Source: Lentilactobacillus fungorum (lineage in GTDB: Bacteria; Bacillota; Bacilli; Lactobacillales; Lactobacillaceae). Taken from it: a stretch of DNA of 64,000 bases. The notes under the pieces were generated by a model that had not been told where the DNA came from, made no database searches, and saw nothing but the letters and a program-made list of their open reading frames with translations. Both the position numbers and the translations under genes were made by a program. Positions 45,674 through 55,042 of this stretch are shown here, piece after piece. The stretch is taken from the NCBI RefSeq assembly GCF_016860605.1, contig NZ_BNJR01000004.1, positions 310,001-374,000 on the forward strand, given 5' to 3'. How positions within the stretch are numbered: position 1 is the stretch's first letter; the number at the start of each line of letters is the position of its first letter.

Positions 45674-47365
45674 TTACATTGCGTCTGGTGCTTTGACCCC
45701 CAATAAATTAAGGGATTCTTTGAGAACAATTGAAACGGCCTTGACCAAGGACAAACGAGCCCCTAATTGGTCGTCGTCCACCAAAATCTTTGAATGAGCA
45801 TAATACTTGTTAAAGGCTTTAGCTAATCGTAACGAATACTTGGCGATTTCTGATGGTTCGAAGTCTTTGCAAGCACTCACAATAACGTCTGGGAATTCTT
45901 TTAAAGCCGTCACCGTTTCCCAAGCTGACGGATCGGCGAGGGCTTTATTAGCCCCGTGAAAATCAATGCTGCCGGCTTTTTTGAGGATACTTTCAGCTCG
46001 AGCATGAGAATATTGAACATAAGGACCGGTTTCGCCTTCAAATTTGAGTTGATCCTCCAGCACAAAGTCAATATTATTGGTCCGTTCGTTCTTCAAGTCA
46101 CCAAAGATGATTGCGCCAACCCCAACTTCTTTGGCAACTTCCTCTTTGTTAGGCAAGTCTGGGTTTTTAGCTTCAATCTGCTCTTTAGCTAAATCAATTG
46201 CATCGTCTAGGACTTTATCAAGCAAGATGATTCGACCGGAACGAGTAGATAACTTTTTACCATTAACCGTAATTAAACCAAATGGAATATGATGCAAGTT
46301 TTCAGCAGAAGGCAAGCCCATTTCCAACAAGACGGCCTTGAGCTGTTGGAAATAATAAGTTTGCTCAGAACCAACAACGTACAAGTTCATAGCTGGCTTA
46401 TAGGTCCTATCCCGATAGATTGCCGTGGCAATATCCCGGGTGATGTATAAAGTTGCCCCATCACTCTTGAGGATCAAAGCAGGGTTCAAATTATACTTGT
46501 CAAGGTTCACGACTTGAGCGCCACGAGATTCAACCAATAGTCCCTTATCTTTTAAAATCTGGATACCTTCATCCATTTTATCATTATAAAAGGCTTCACC
46601 GTTGTAGGTATCAAAGGTAACCCCAAGCTTTTCATAAATCTTGTTAAAGGATTCGAGCGAGACTTTTCGGAACCATTTCCAAAGAAAGACTTCTTCTTCA
46701 TTGCCTTCCTCTAGCTTTTTGAATGTCTCTCGAGCTTCATCATCCAATTCTGGGTGAGCTTTGTCTTCTTGATGGAACTTAACATAGTACTTAACTAAGT
46801 TGTTAATGGGATCTTTTTTAACATCTGCTTCATTACCCCACTTTTTGTAAGCAACAATTAGCTTACCAAATTGGGTTCCCCAATCACCTAAATGGTTATC
46901 TTTGATTGGGTGGTAGCCATTTTTAACTAAAATTTTAGCAATAGAATTACCGATAACGGTTGAGCGCAAATGCCCCATTGAAATTGGCTTAGCAATATTG
47001 GGTGAAGACATATCAATGGGCACGTTACCACCCTTACCATTGTCATTTTGACCATAGGCGGCGCCTTGCTCTAGAACATCTGTCAATACTTCATTGCTAA
47101 ACTGACCCTTGTCCAAGAAGAAATTAATATAAGCACCCTTTGCTTCAACCTTTTCATAAGAGGTTTGATCAATCTTGGCAACCAATTCGGCCGCGATCTG
47201 ATTAGGGGCTTTATGGAAAACTTTTGCCAAAGCAAATGCAGGGAATGCTAAATCCCCCATTGCCAAAGTCTTAGGTTGTTCCAATTTTTCATAGACCTCC
47301 GCTGAAGACAGTTCATCATTCAGAACGCTCAAAATTGAGTTTGTCACTTGTGCTTTATAATCCAT
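45674..47365 (-). CDS. argS: Arginyl-tRNA synthetase
   Basis: 563 aa class I synthetase. HxGH-type motif SMGHLRSTVIGNSIAK (about 125-140), Add1 N-terminal domain (1-110) and C-terminal DALR anticodon domain. No KMSKS is evident, with GKKLSTRSG at that position, typical of bacterial ArgRS. ATG 47365 follows GGAGGG; the frame extends into the T-box terminator. Confidence 0.97.
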   Translation of the reverse strand: MDYKAQVTNSILSVLNDELSSAEVYEKLEQPKTLAMGDLAFPAFALAKVFHKAPNQIAAELVAKIDQTSYEKVEAKGAYINFFLDKGQFSNEVLTDVLEQGAAYGQNDNGKGGNVPIDMSSPNIAKPISMGHLRSTVIGNSIAKILVKNGYHPIKDNHLGDWGTQFGKLIVAYKKWGNEADVKKDPINNLVKYYVKFHQEDKAHPELDDEARETFKKLEEGNEEEVFLWKWFRKVSLESFNKIYEKLGVTFDTYNGEAFYNDKMDEGIQILKDKGLLVESRGAQVVNLDKYNLNPALILKSDGATLYITRDIATAIYRDRTYKPAMNLYVVGSEQTYYFQQLKAVLLEMGLPSAENLHHIPFGLITVNGKKLSTRSGRIILLDKVLDDAIDLAKEQIEAKNPDLPNKEEVAKEVGVGAIIFGDLKNERTNNIDFVLEDQLKFEGETGPYVQYSHARAESILKKAGSIDFHGANKALADPSAWETVTALKEFPDVIVSACKDFEPSEIAKYSLRLAKAFNKYYAHSKILVDDDQLGARLSLVKAVSIVLKESLNLLGVKAPDAM

Positions 47366-47393
47366 TGCTTTTTCCCTCCGTCTAAAAATATAC

Positions 47394-47580
47394 AAAAAAA
47401 CTCTTACAAAAAAATTGTAAGAGACGAGTAAACCCGCGGTACCACTCTAATTGATAAAAATATCCGCTCAACTTATTAAGTTATGATTCTAAAAGCACGC
47501 TTCGTTGACTGAAAAATTCGGCTCTCACCATCCCGAATTCGCTTGCTATCCAGCAACCAACTACTACTCTTTTATAATGG
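47394..47580 (-). promoter_or_regulatory. T-box leader of argS
   Basis: On the minus strand the core AGAGTGGTACCGCGGG (47435-47450) is followed by the terminator hairpin CTCTTACAA/TTGTAAGAG and a T run (47394-47424). A specifier-arm region lies upstream towards 47580; I could not fix the Arg specifier by eye (a CGT triplet near 47500 is possible). Confidence 0.9.
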
Positions 47581-47671
47581 AATAACTTGGAACTTAGTGG
47601 ATTAACAGCCGGTTATTAAAACACTTGGCTAATAAAATCAATCCAATAATCCGTGGTTAAGTTCACCACGA

Positions 47672-47742
47672 AGCGGGTAACGGGAATCGGACCCGCGACG
47701 CAAGCTTGGGAAGCTTGAATTTTACCACTAAACTATACCCGC
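47672..47742 (-). tRNA. tRNA-Gly (anticodon CCC)
   Basis: 71 nt, no encoded CCA. Acceptor GCGGGTA/TACCCGC with discriminator T; D-arm TAGTTTAGTGGTAAAA; anticodon stem CAAGC/GCTTG with loop TTCCCAA giving CCC at 34-36; T-arm GCGGG-TCCGATT-CCCGT. U73 and the CC of the anticodon fit glycine identity. It lies between its promoter and the argS T-box on the same strand. Confidence 0.93.
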
Positions 47743-47754
47743 ATAACAAAGACA

Positions 47755-47783
47755 ATTATATCACGGCTTTTCGTCTTTGTCAT
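47755..47783 (-). promoter_or_regulatory. Promoter of tRNA-Gly(CCC)
   Basis: On the minus strand ATGACA (47778-47783) and TATAAT (47755-47760, preceded by TGA: extended -10) are 17 bp apart, ending 12 bp before the tRNA 5' end. Confidence 0.82.
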
Positions 47784-47868
47784 ACTCTTTTGAAATTTAT
47801 AAAGAATGAAAATAAAGATTGCTTTTTGCCGCTAAACTCCTAATACTTAAAGTAAAGAGGTGATCTGA

Positions 47869-48207
47869 ATGTGGATTTTGCTTAACTACGCTTGCTGGGC
47901 AATCTTTTTTATCAATTTTATTTGGGGCCTGACCCGGCCAATTAAGAAACGGGTCATCGACTCCATGATGATCTCAAGGCTATTTTATTGGTTAATTATT
48001 ATCAGCCAAGTTGTCATCGCCCTGCGTTCATTTCACCGCCATCCAGCCATCGTTATCATTGGAGTTTTAGTGACGCTAGGTACCATTGCCCTTAGCGAAA
48101 ACGCCTATGGCCGCAAACAAGATACGCACTATACGCCGAGATTGCTTTGGCTGCTAATGATTGCGACGCCAATCGCTGTTGTCTTACAAACCCTTGTCAA
48201 CTATTAA
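47869..48207 (+). CDS. DUF1516 (YisL-like) membrane protein
   Basis: 112 aa with four hydrophobic segments (about residues 3-22, 36-52, 60-76, 92-110). It resembles the DUF1516/YisL family (FINFIWGLTRPIKKRVIDSMMISRLFYWLIIISQVV in two blocks). Function unknown. AAAGAGGTG ribosome site. The last 4 nt overlap the end of racD on the other strand. Confidence 0.8.
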   Translation: MWILLNYACWAIFFINFIWGLTRPIKKRVIDSMMISRLFYWLIIISQVVIALRSFHRHPAIVIIGVLVTLGTIALSENAYGRKQDTHYTPRLLWLLMIATPIAVVLQTLVNY

Positions 48208-48932
48208 TTAGTTGGCGATTTTTTTTGCTTCCGCAGTTGTTGAGCTAACTCAATACAACGATCTGCTAAGACTGCTTGGGCATCAATGACCGGATAGTTG
48301 AGGCTGCCAGCCCGTTGTTGAGCCACCGATAATTCCGTACAGCCAAGGACAACGATATCACAGCCAAAGCCATCAACCATTTCTTCGAGAATTTGATGAT
48401 ATAAATCACCATCAACTTTGTTTTTAGCTTTAACATCATCATAAATCAGGGTCATCGTCTGGTCAGCAATCGCTTCAGTTGGTTTAAACAGTTCATAACC
48501 AGCGTCGATGATTTCTTTATCATAGATACCATCGTGAAGCGTTCCTTTAGTCGCAATCAAGCCCACTTTGCGTGCATGTGGCACTTCGGTTTTGATTGCT
48601 TTGATCGTTTCATGTGGCATATTTAGAATCGGAATATCAGTTAACGCCTGCAACTCATCAAAGAAATAGTGTGCGGTGTTACATGGAATCGCAAAAAATG
48701 CTGGCTTTAATTGACTTTGCTGTTTGATATCTGCTGCCAGCGGCGTTAGTGGATTAGGTTTTCGATGATCCAAAATGTAATCCGTTCGATCCGGGACGGT
48801 TGAATGATTCACTAAAATATAATTCAGATAATCTTGATCTCGATGAGCCGGGGTTCGCTCATTCAAAATATGAATAAACGTTTCGGTTGCCTCAGTTCCC
48901 ATTCCACCAATAATTGTAAAAAAGTCATCCAT
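48204..48932 (-). CDS. racD: Aspartate racemase
   Basis: 242 aa Asp/Glu racemase, PLP-independent, with the two catalytic cysteines in FAIPCNTAHYF (about residue 85) and VLGCTELSV (about 197). It turns L-Asp into D-Asp. Last gene of the asnB-murE-aslA-racD operon, 12 nt after the ligase; the context points to supplying D-Asp for the peptidoglycan cross-bridge, not general metabolism. Confidence 0.9.
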   Translation of the reverse strand: MDDFFTIIGGMGTEATETFIHILNERTPAHRDQDYLNYILVNHSTVPDRTDYILDHRKPNPLTPLAADIKQQSQLKPAFFAIPCNTAHYFFDELQALTDIPILNMPHETIKAIKTEVPHARKVGLIATKGTLHDGIYDKEIIDAGYELFKPTEAIADQTMTLIYDDVKAKNKVDGDLYHQILEEMVDGFGCDIVVLGCTELSVAQQRAGSLNYPVIDAQAVLADRCIELAQQLRKQKKSPTN

Positions 48933-48944
48933 AGCTATCAGTCC

Positions 48945-50195
48945 TTACTTGGCAACAAAATACCGGTTGAAATTCTTGGCATAATTATGAAACATCCATT
49001 TATATAATGCAAATCGCTTAAAGCTCTTGTCTTTGCCATACCAGAATGTATCACCATAACGGCCTTCATTAATCAACTGTAACGCGGCTTTTTTAGCTTC
49101 ATTATCTTTAGCATATTTTTCAAAAATTTTCGTTGAAACGCCTAACCAAAGAAAATACTTATTTTTATCCTGGTTCGCATAAACGGTGGCTTTATCCCGC
49201 AATGAGTCAAAAACATAATCTTGGACAACCCAATCAGCTAGTTTGTAACCATTCAAGGTGACAAAGAAACTACTGCGGCCTGTTCGCAAATTAATTTCAA
49301 ACAACTTGTATGACTGATCACGCGTATCAAATTTAATATCAAAATTAGCATAACCAGTAAAATTAATTTCTTCCAAAAACTTTTGAACCCGATTATAAAT
49401 ATCCTGATTATACTCGGGAATAATCGCCACATAGTTGCCAATGGCAGCTGGGGATGGGTCTTCAAGTAATGGATGCCCAAGACACATCAGTTTAACTTGG
49501 TGGTTGCGATCAACATAAACGTTTAGTGTCCGCATATTACTGTCATCGCCAGGAATAAAGTCTTGAAGAATAAAGTCTGATGTATAGCCATTATCATAGC
49601 TTTTGGCCACAACATCTTTAAACTCGGCTTCATCTTTAATAATGAACGCTTTTTTCCGGCCTTCAAAGTGAATATCCAACCACTCCACGCTATTGGCCGG
49701 TTTTAAAGCCACTGGGTAGCCAAATGGCTGTTCAATTGGTTGGCCTGATTCATACATCTGCTTAGAAATAATCTTTGTTTTTGGGTATGGCAAGTCATAC
49801 TTATCACACATCTTATAGAAGTTTTCTTTGTCATTTAACTGTTTAATCAAATCATAGTCAATATACGGACAAACGAAAACATCTTCTAATTCCGCTTTGT
49901 GTTTGGCAATTAATTCCGCATAACCATCACCACAGCCAATTAAAATCACAGGTTCGTGATGATCTGCATATCGCTGCTTAATTCGCTTCATTGAGTTAAT
50001 CCAAGTTGGATCTTCACTAAACCCTGGAATTAATTCCAAGTCAACGATTTTAGTATACCGAGTTGGCGCCAAACTAACCTGGGCAAACGCCTTTACCGGC
50101 TTGCCATAAAGCTCATAAAGGCAACGAGCCATCCCATAAACATTAAAATCACTGCCTAATAAAACTGGTGTGAAATCACTAGTCTGATTATCCAT
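48945..50195 (-). CDS. aslA: ATP-grasp ligase, probable D-aspartate ligase
   Basis: 416 aa ATP-grasp enzyme. N-terminal VLLGSDFNVYGMARCLYE, ATP-binding core (YPVALKPANSVEWLD, about 165-185; FILQDFIPGDDSNMRTLNVY) and Mg-site FEINLRTGRSSFF (about 315-327). Length and flanks (racD after, Lys-type murE before) match Asl of L. lactis/E. faecium, which joins D-Asp via its beta-carboxylate to the epsilon-amine of L-Lys in UDP-MurNAc-pentapeptide. Substrate is inferred from context. 4 nt after murE. Confidence 0.85.
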   Translation of the reverse strand: MDNQTSDFTPVLLGSDFNVYGMARCLYELYGKPVKAFAQVSLAPTRYTKIVDLELIPGFSEDPTWINSMKRIKQRYADHHEPVILIGCGDGYAELIAKHKAELEDVFVCPYIDYDLIKQLNDKENFYKMCDKYDLPYPKTKIISKQMYESGQPIEQPFGYPVALKPANSVEWLDIHFEGRKKAFIIKDEAEFKDVVAKSYDNGYTSDFILQDFIPGDDSNMRTLNVYVDRNHQVKLMCLGHPLLEDPSPAAIGNYVAIIPEYNQDIYNRVQKFLEEINFTGYANFDIKFDTRDQSYKLFEINLRTGRSSFFVTLNGYKLADWVVQDYVFDSLRDKATVYANQDKNKYFLWLGVSTKIFEKYAKDNEAKKAALQLINEGRYGDTFWYGKDKSFKRFALYKWMFHNYAKNFNRYFVAK

Positions 50196-50199
50196 TCAC

Positions 50200-51744
50200 T
50201 TATAGTCCTTTCACTAAATTAGCAACAATTGCCGCATCCCCTTCGTAGGGAACGTTTTGGCCATCAATCTTTTGAAATGCGTCGTGCCCCTTGCCGGCTA
50301 CTAAGACAACGTCCCCGGGCGCACTTTGAAACACGGCCTTCGTAATTGCGGCTTTGCGGTCTGCAATGTACACGACTTTGACCTTACGTTGATCAATATG
50401 CTCAGCAATTTCAGCTGCGATTGTCTGGGGATCTTCTGTCGCTGGATCATCGGTCGTCAGAAAAGCTTCGTCGGCAAACTCATTAATGGCTTTGCCCAAT
50501 CCCTCTCGACGATCAACCCCTTTATCACCCGTGCTGCCAGTAACGACCACAGTCTTGCCAGTTGGTTTTTGTGCTTCCAAAAAATTTAAAACCGAATGCA
50601 AGCTGCCATAATTATGCGCATAGTCAACGTAAATTGTGCCATGCGCTTTGGTTGGATAGATTTCCATCCGCCCCGGAACGTGCGTGTGAGCCAATCCATA
50701 AGCAATATCTTCGCTACTAGCATTCATCAAAGCGCTAGTAATCGCGGCAGTTACGGCATTGCCTTCGTTGTAATCACCAGGAATACTGATTTCATATGTG
50801 CCATCAATTGCTAACCGTTTAGCGTGTTCGGTGTTAGCAACCAATTTAATTTTGTTTTCAGCTAACGAATCAGCAACTGATTCATACTGAAAATCGACTG
50901 GGATTCCCAACTCAGCAACTTTTGCCTCTCGTCCGTAAATAAAAATGTTTTCAGGTTGAGTCGTCGCTTTAGCTGCATAGTAGATATCGCTGATGTGGGT
51001 CCCATCCGCGTTAAGAATACAAATAGTGGAATTTACTAATAACTGCTCTTTACAGTGCAAATAGTCCGCGAACGTTGGGTGCTCATTTCTCCCAATATGA
51101 TCTGGGGAAATGTTCAGAAAAACCCCGACATTGTAATGAAGACCATAAACCCGATTCTTTTTATATGCTTGAGAAGAAACTTCCATAATCAAGTGAGACA
51201 TTCCATTATGCACAGCCGCCGCCATATTGGTAAATAAATCCAAAGACTCTGGTGTCGTTAAATTCGACTTAACACTATCAGCTGGATTAAGGCCAACAAT
51301 TGTATTAATCGTTGAAAACAGTGCGACTCGCCGACGATAAGTCCGGTCTAAAATGGCTTTGGTAAAGTATGCAGAAGTTGTCTTACCCTTTGTTCCTGTA
51401 AAAGCAATTGTCGGCAAACTGTTTTGTGGGTAGCCAAAAAATGCCGCAGATAATAGCGACATGGCTTTTTGGATATTGGTGACAATAATTCCTGGCAGCG
51501 CAACTTGATCGTATAACTGTTCAGCAACATAGGCGATTGCCCCGCGATTTTGAGCATCCACCAAGTAATCGGCTTTAAAATTTCCCTTGCAAAAGAACAG
51601 ACATTTACCAGAAACTAATTTAGAATTGTACGCAATTTGCTTGAAACTCAAACGCAAGTTGTTTAATTGACTATTTACTAGCAAATCATGCTCTTTTAAG
51701 ATGACTAAAATTTCATCAAGCGTCACTTGTGCCAATCCTTGCAC
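50200..51744 (-). CDS. murE: UDP-MurNAc-tripeptide ligase MurE, L-lysine type
   Basis: 514 aa. N-terminal UDP-binding domain, ATP loop AFTGTKGKTTSAYFTKAIL (about 114-132), central IMEVSSQAYKKNR, and C-terminal domain with the amino-acid-recognition motif TTDDPATEDP. In meso-DAP MurE this motif is DNPR; here Arg is replaced by Ala as in L-Lys enzymes, so L-Lys is expected at position 3. Start GTG 51744 with GAAGGA 8 nt upstream. Sits 20 nt after asnB and 4 nt before aslA. Confidence 0.92.
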   Translation of the reverse strand: MQGLAQVTLDEILVILKEHDLLVNSQLNNLRLSFKQIAYNSKLVSGKCLFFCKGNFKADYLVDAQNRGAIAYVAEQLYDQVALPGIIVTNIQKAMSLLSAAFFGYPQNSLPTIAFTGTKGKTTSAYFTKAILDRTYRRRVALFSTINTIVGLNPADSVKSNLTTPESLDLFTNMAAAVHNGMSHLIMEVSSQAYKKNRVYGLHYNVGVFLNISPDHIGRNEHPTFADYLHCKEQLLVNSTICILNADGTHISDIYYAAKATTQPENIFIYGREAKVAELGIPVDFQYESVADSLAENKIKLVANTEHAKRLAIDGTYEISIPGDYNEGNAVTAAITSALMNASSEDIAYGLAHTHVPGRMEIYPTKAHGTIYVDYAHNYGSLHSVLNFLEAQKPTGKTVVVTGSTGDKGVDRREGLGKAINEFADEAFLTTDDPATEDPQTIAAEIAEHIDQRKVKVVYIADRKAAITKAVFQSAPGDVVLVAGKGHDAFQKIDGQNVPYEGDAAIVANLVKGL

Positions 51745-51764
51745 CTTCCATTTCCTTCAAAATG

Positions 51765-53645
51765 CTAAATTTGTGTCCGATGAACCAAACTCACTGTATT
51801 TTCCGTTGTATCTTCAGGGAAGTACACTTGATACCATAAGATAAACGTGTAAATGGTAAAAATCTTTTGCATATTGGACTTTCCTTCGGCATGTTCTTTC
51901 AATAACTTATCTAATGCTTCCGTATTGAAGAACTTCTTGCCTGTATCTGAATGAAAAGCATGAACAATTCGATCATGATACTTTGGATCATTAATCCAGC
52001 TGGCAATTGGGGATGGGAAACCTAATTTTTCCTTTAATGCCGTCTTCTTAGGCATCTCTCGCTCCGCCGATGTTCTAAGCGCAATTTTGGTTTCTTCAGG
52101 CGTGATCCGTGTCTTAACCGGCATCGTCTCGGCGAACTTTGCGACTTCCTTATCGACAAATGGTACCCGGACTTCTAATGAATTACACATGCTCATTCGA
52201 TCAGCCTTGTGTAAAATATCGTAAGGCAACCAAGTGTTGATATCAAAGTATTCCATTTGCGTCATTTCATCTTTGTCAGCAACATCATCAAAAATGTGCT
52301 TTGTATAGGCCCCTGAGTCAAGGTTAATTGAAGGGTCCTTTAGTACCTTGTTACGGTCATCATAGTTAAAAACGTAATTAACCCGATAATACCGTTCGCT
52401 TAATGGCTGGGCCCCTCGAATCAAGAAGCGGCGACCATGGAATCTTGGCAGCCGTTTGGCTACTGCAGCTAATCCCTTACGAATCGGCTTGGGCACATAC
52501 TTTTGGTAACGGTCGAACGGAATAGCTTCTAAGTAAGTGTTATACCCGCCAAAGAATTCGTCGGCGCCTTCACCTGATAACGCAACCTTGACGTGCTTAG
52601 AGGTTTCTCGTGAAAGGTAATAAAGTTGAATGGCAGCTGGATTTGAAAGTGGCTCATCCATGTAATACATCATTGTTGGCAGAAAATTAAAATAATCATC
52701 ACCATCCATGTAGATTGGGGTGTTCTTCTGCTGAATTGTTTTAGCAAATTCAGTTGACCAAGCTAATTCACTATATTTTGAATGATGAAAGCCAATTGAA
52801 AACGACTGAATTGGTTTTAACTTAGCTGCCTCGTTTAAAACATAGCTGGAATCAATTCCACTTGATAAAAAGCTTCCCACTTCAACGTCGGCAATCATAT
52901 GAGCCTTAACGGAATCGTCAATTAACTTACCAATTTTATCCGCATCGCCTTCAATTGTTTGACTATTATCAATGTGATCATAGTTAAACTTAAAGTAACG
53001 GTGCGTTTCCGTCTTGCCGTCCTTGTGAAGGAAGTATTGACCAGGCAGCAACTTGTAAACGTTTTTGAACATTGTTTCACGAGATGGAATGAATTCAAAA
53101 CTCAAGTGAATCGGCAGTAACCTCAAGTTTAATTGCTTCTTGAAATTTGGGTGTTCCAAAAAAGCCTTGATTTCTGATCCCCACATGAAGGTATCACCAT
53201 CATCATAGTAGTAAAGCGGCTTAATTCCAAAGTGATCACGGGCGCCAAAAACCTCGTTCTTCTTTTTATCGTAAATCACAAACGCAAACATCCCACGAAG
53301 TTTGTCAAGAAGCGCAGGGCCCCATTCTTCGTAGCCGTAAACCAAGACTTCAGAGTCAACGTCTGTTTTAAATTCATAACCAAGGTCACGCAATTCTGCA
53401 CGAACTTCTTTGTAATTATAAATCTCGCCATTAAACGTTAGCACTTTGGTTTGGTCGGCGTTATACATGGGTTGCCGACCATGGGCCAAATCAATGATTG
53501 AAAGCCGGCGAAATCCCATTGATACGGCATCATCGGCAAAGTAAGCTTCATCATCGGGGCCTCGGTGCTTAATTCTATCCGCCATATCATTAATTGTATT
53601 TTCAGGAACATCTTTTTGGTTAACATAACCAACAAATCCGCACAT
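51765..53645 (-). CDS. asnB: Glutamine-dependent asparagine synthase family (AsnB/AsnH)
   Basis: 626 aa. Ntn glutaminase domain with nucleophile Cys2 (MCGFVGYVNQ), RGPDDEAYF, FNGEIYNYKE (1-195), then synthetase domain with PP-loop SFLSSGIDSSYV (about 258-269) and SGEGADEFFGGY. In this operon it more likely amidates the D-Asp side chain of the cross-bridge to D-Asn (AsnH role) than makes free asparagine; the sequence alone does not separate the two. First gene of asnB-murE-aslA-racD. Confidence 0.9.
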   Translation of the reverse strand: MCGFVGYVNQKDVPENTINDMADRIKHRGPDDEAYFADDAVSMGFRRLSIIDLAHGRQPMYNADQTKVLTFNGEIYNYKEVRAELRDLGYEFKTDVDSEVLVYGYEEWGPALLDKLRGMFAFVIYDKKKNEVFGARDHFGIKPLYYYDDGDTFMWGSEIKAFLEHPNFKKQLNLRLLPIHLSFEFIPSRETMFKNVYKLLPGQYFLHKDGKTETHRYFKFNYDHIDNSQTIEGDADKIGKLIDDSVKAHMIADVEVGSFLSSGIDSSYVLNEAAKLKPIQSFSIGFHHSKYSELAWSTEFAKTIQQKNTPIYMDGDDYFNFLPTMMYYMDEPLSNPAAIQLYYLSRETSKHVKVALSGEGADEFFGGYNTYLEAIPFDRYQKYVPKPIRKGLAAVAKRLPRFHGRRFLIRGAQPLSERYYRVNYVFNYDDRNKVLKDPSINLDSGAYTKHIFDDVADKDEMTQMEYFDINTWLPYDILHKADRMSMCNSLEVRVPFVDKEVAKFAETMPVKTRITPEETKIALRTSAEREMPKKTALKEKLGFPSPIASWINDPKYHDRIVHAFHSDTGKKFFNTEALDKLLKEHAEGKSNMQKIFTIYTFILWYQVYFPEDTTENTVSLVHRTQI

Positions 53646-53849
53646 AATTCAATCCCCTTTTGTTAATTCAATCTTCAGCAAAACATAACGCCTATTATTT
53701 TATCAGATAACCGTCCAAGCTACCAGTAGTATAATGTTTTCTTAAAAAAGCCTGCCCGAATCAGATAAAAAATAGTCGAATTTCATTTTATCACGACTTT
53801 ACGGTATACTTTAGTTAAGAGTCAAATGGCATTGAAAGGAGCGGTATCT

Positions 53850-54086
53850 ATGGATGAAATTGTATTTTTCAACCCTGGCGATTCAATTGGTAACTTTCAT
53901 GATCATAATGAGGCAGTAAAAACTGCTCAGATATATAAAGAAAAACAGGATCAAAATAAGCGGGTTCTTGTTGTCCATGGCGTTAACAATAAGGGCTTTG
54001 ATATTTTTTTAGCAGACGACATTGTTTCTCATGATAATGAAAAAGGGGCCGTTCAAAAGCCCTATAAAGTATCGGATCGTTTATAA
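53850..54086 (+). CDS. Small protein of unknown function
   Basis: 78 aa, acidic, no signal peptide or membrane segment: MDEIVFFNPGDSIGNFHDHNEAVK..RVLVVHGVNNKGFDIFLADD. I do not recognise the family. ATG 53850 follows AAGGAG by 8 nt; TATACT about 35 bp upstream is a candidate -10. It is divergent from asnB and closed by a strong terminator, so it is a genuine single-gene unit. Confidence 0.7.
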   Translation: MDEIVFFNPGDSIGNFHDHNEAVKTAQIYKEKQDQNKRVLVVHGVNNKGFDIFLADDIVSHDNEKGAVQKPYKVSDRL

Positions 54087-54096
54087 TTATTTCATT

Positions 54097-54147
54097 AATC
54101 ACAAAAAGGATTGAGAGCAAATTGAGCTTTCAATCCTTTTTGTGATT
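54097..54147 (+). terminator. Terminator after the small 53850 gene
   Basis: AATCACAAAAAGGATTGAGAGC pairs in two blocks with GCTTTCAATCC and TTTTTGTGATT around a 7-nt loop. It is symmetric in A and T, so it can also stop the convergent usp transcript. Confidence 0.9.
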
Positions 54148-54184
54148 AAACTAGTTTCTTATATTGACAATCATTGTGTGACCG

Positions 54185-54625
54185 CTACTCTTTAGCATTA
54201 ACGACTAATACTTTAGTCGTTGCATTTCTAACAACGTAAGCCGTTGTTGACCCAATAAGCAAACGGTTCAATGCGTCCACACCAGATTTCCCGATAACAA
54301 TTAAATCAACATCATGCTGATCAGGATAAATATGGGCAATAATATTCTTAGGATTACCAATATCAACAGCGGTCTCATATTCGACGCCTTGTGAATCAAC
54401 GTACTTCTTGGCATCCGCAATGATCTGATTTGCCACCGTCTTTTGATCATCATACATGTTTGCCGGCAGCCCCGTGCCACCAGCACCATAATAGAAGTTG
54501 GTGTTGTTAATAACCGTGATAAGGCTCAATTTCGACCCAAACTGCTTTGCCAGCTTGACCGCTTCTTCGAGCGCCTGTTGAGAATTTTTACTGCCATCAA
54601 GGGGTACTAAAATGTGCTCATACAT
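54185..54625 (-). CDS. Universal stress protein (UspA family)
   Basis: 146 aa. HILVPLDGSKNSQQALEEAVKLA at the N-terminus and the ATP-binding motif VIGKSGVDALNRLLIGSTTAYVV (G-2x-G-9x-GS/T type) near the C-terminus. ATG 54625 (MYEHILVPLDGS) follows AAAGGATG; the longer frame has no support. Confidence 0.93.
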   Translation of the reverse strand: MYEHILVPLDGSKNSQQALEEAVKLAKQFGSKLSLITVINNTNFYYGAGGTGLPANMYDDQKTVANQIIADAKKYVDSQGVEYETAVDIGNPKNIIAHIYPDQHDVDLIVIGKSGVDALNRLLIGSTTAYVVRNATTKVLVVNAKE

Positions 54626-54718
54626 GCTTATCATCCTTTCTACTTGTGAAAGCGCAATCAACATCACTACACTACTATAATGCAACGTTTATTGATAAAA
54701 AGCAATCAATAAGTACTA

Positions 54719-54727
54719 TGATATAAT
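54719..54727 (+). promoter_or_regulatory. Extended -10 promoter upstream of the decayed membrane gene
   Basis: TGATATAAT fits TGnTATAAT (TATAAT at 54722-54727) on the plus strand. No -35 box is clear. It could drive the pseudogene and the cupin gene. Confidence 0.45.
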
Positions 54728-54795
54728 AGAATCATAATTACTTATGAAAGCAGGCCAATCACTATGTTGCTAGCATCATTTTCCACTTAGTTACT

Positions 54796-55042
54796 ATGAT
54801 AACAATGCCGTATAAGAGAATGATTCTTGTTAGTATCCTAACAAGTTTAATCAATTTCGTCACATTTTCTGCCTACCTGCTTTAATATCAACTCGTTAAT
54901 TAACGCTTTTATCATCAGCGGTATCATCCAAACCATTATTTTGCCTTTCGATAGCAAGGGTAATTTGCTGAACAGCCACAACGCACATTTTTTCAAAAAT
55001 AATCGGTTCACTTATTTTGAAACAGTAAAGGAGTTCTTATGA
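54796..55042 (+). pseudogene. Decayed small membrane-protein gene
   Basis: Frame one from ATG 54796/54805 reads MPYKRMILVSILTSLINFV.. (hydrophobic) up to a TAA at about 54883. The next frame continues INSLINAFIISGIIQTIIL.. and then a basic, aromatic tail ending TGA at 55042, overlapping the next ATG. Two successive membrane-type helices in shifted frames look like one frameshifted gene of about 80 codons. The pattern loosely recalls DUF3899 proteins. This explains most of the 413-nt gap. Confidence 0.4.
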
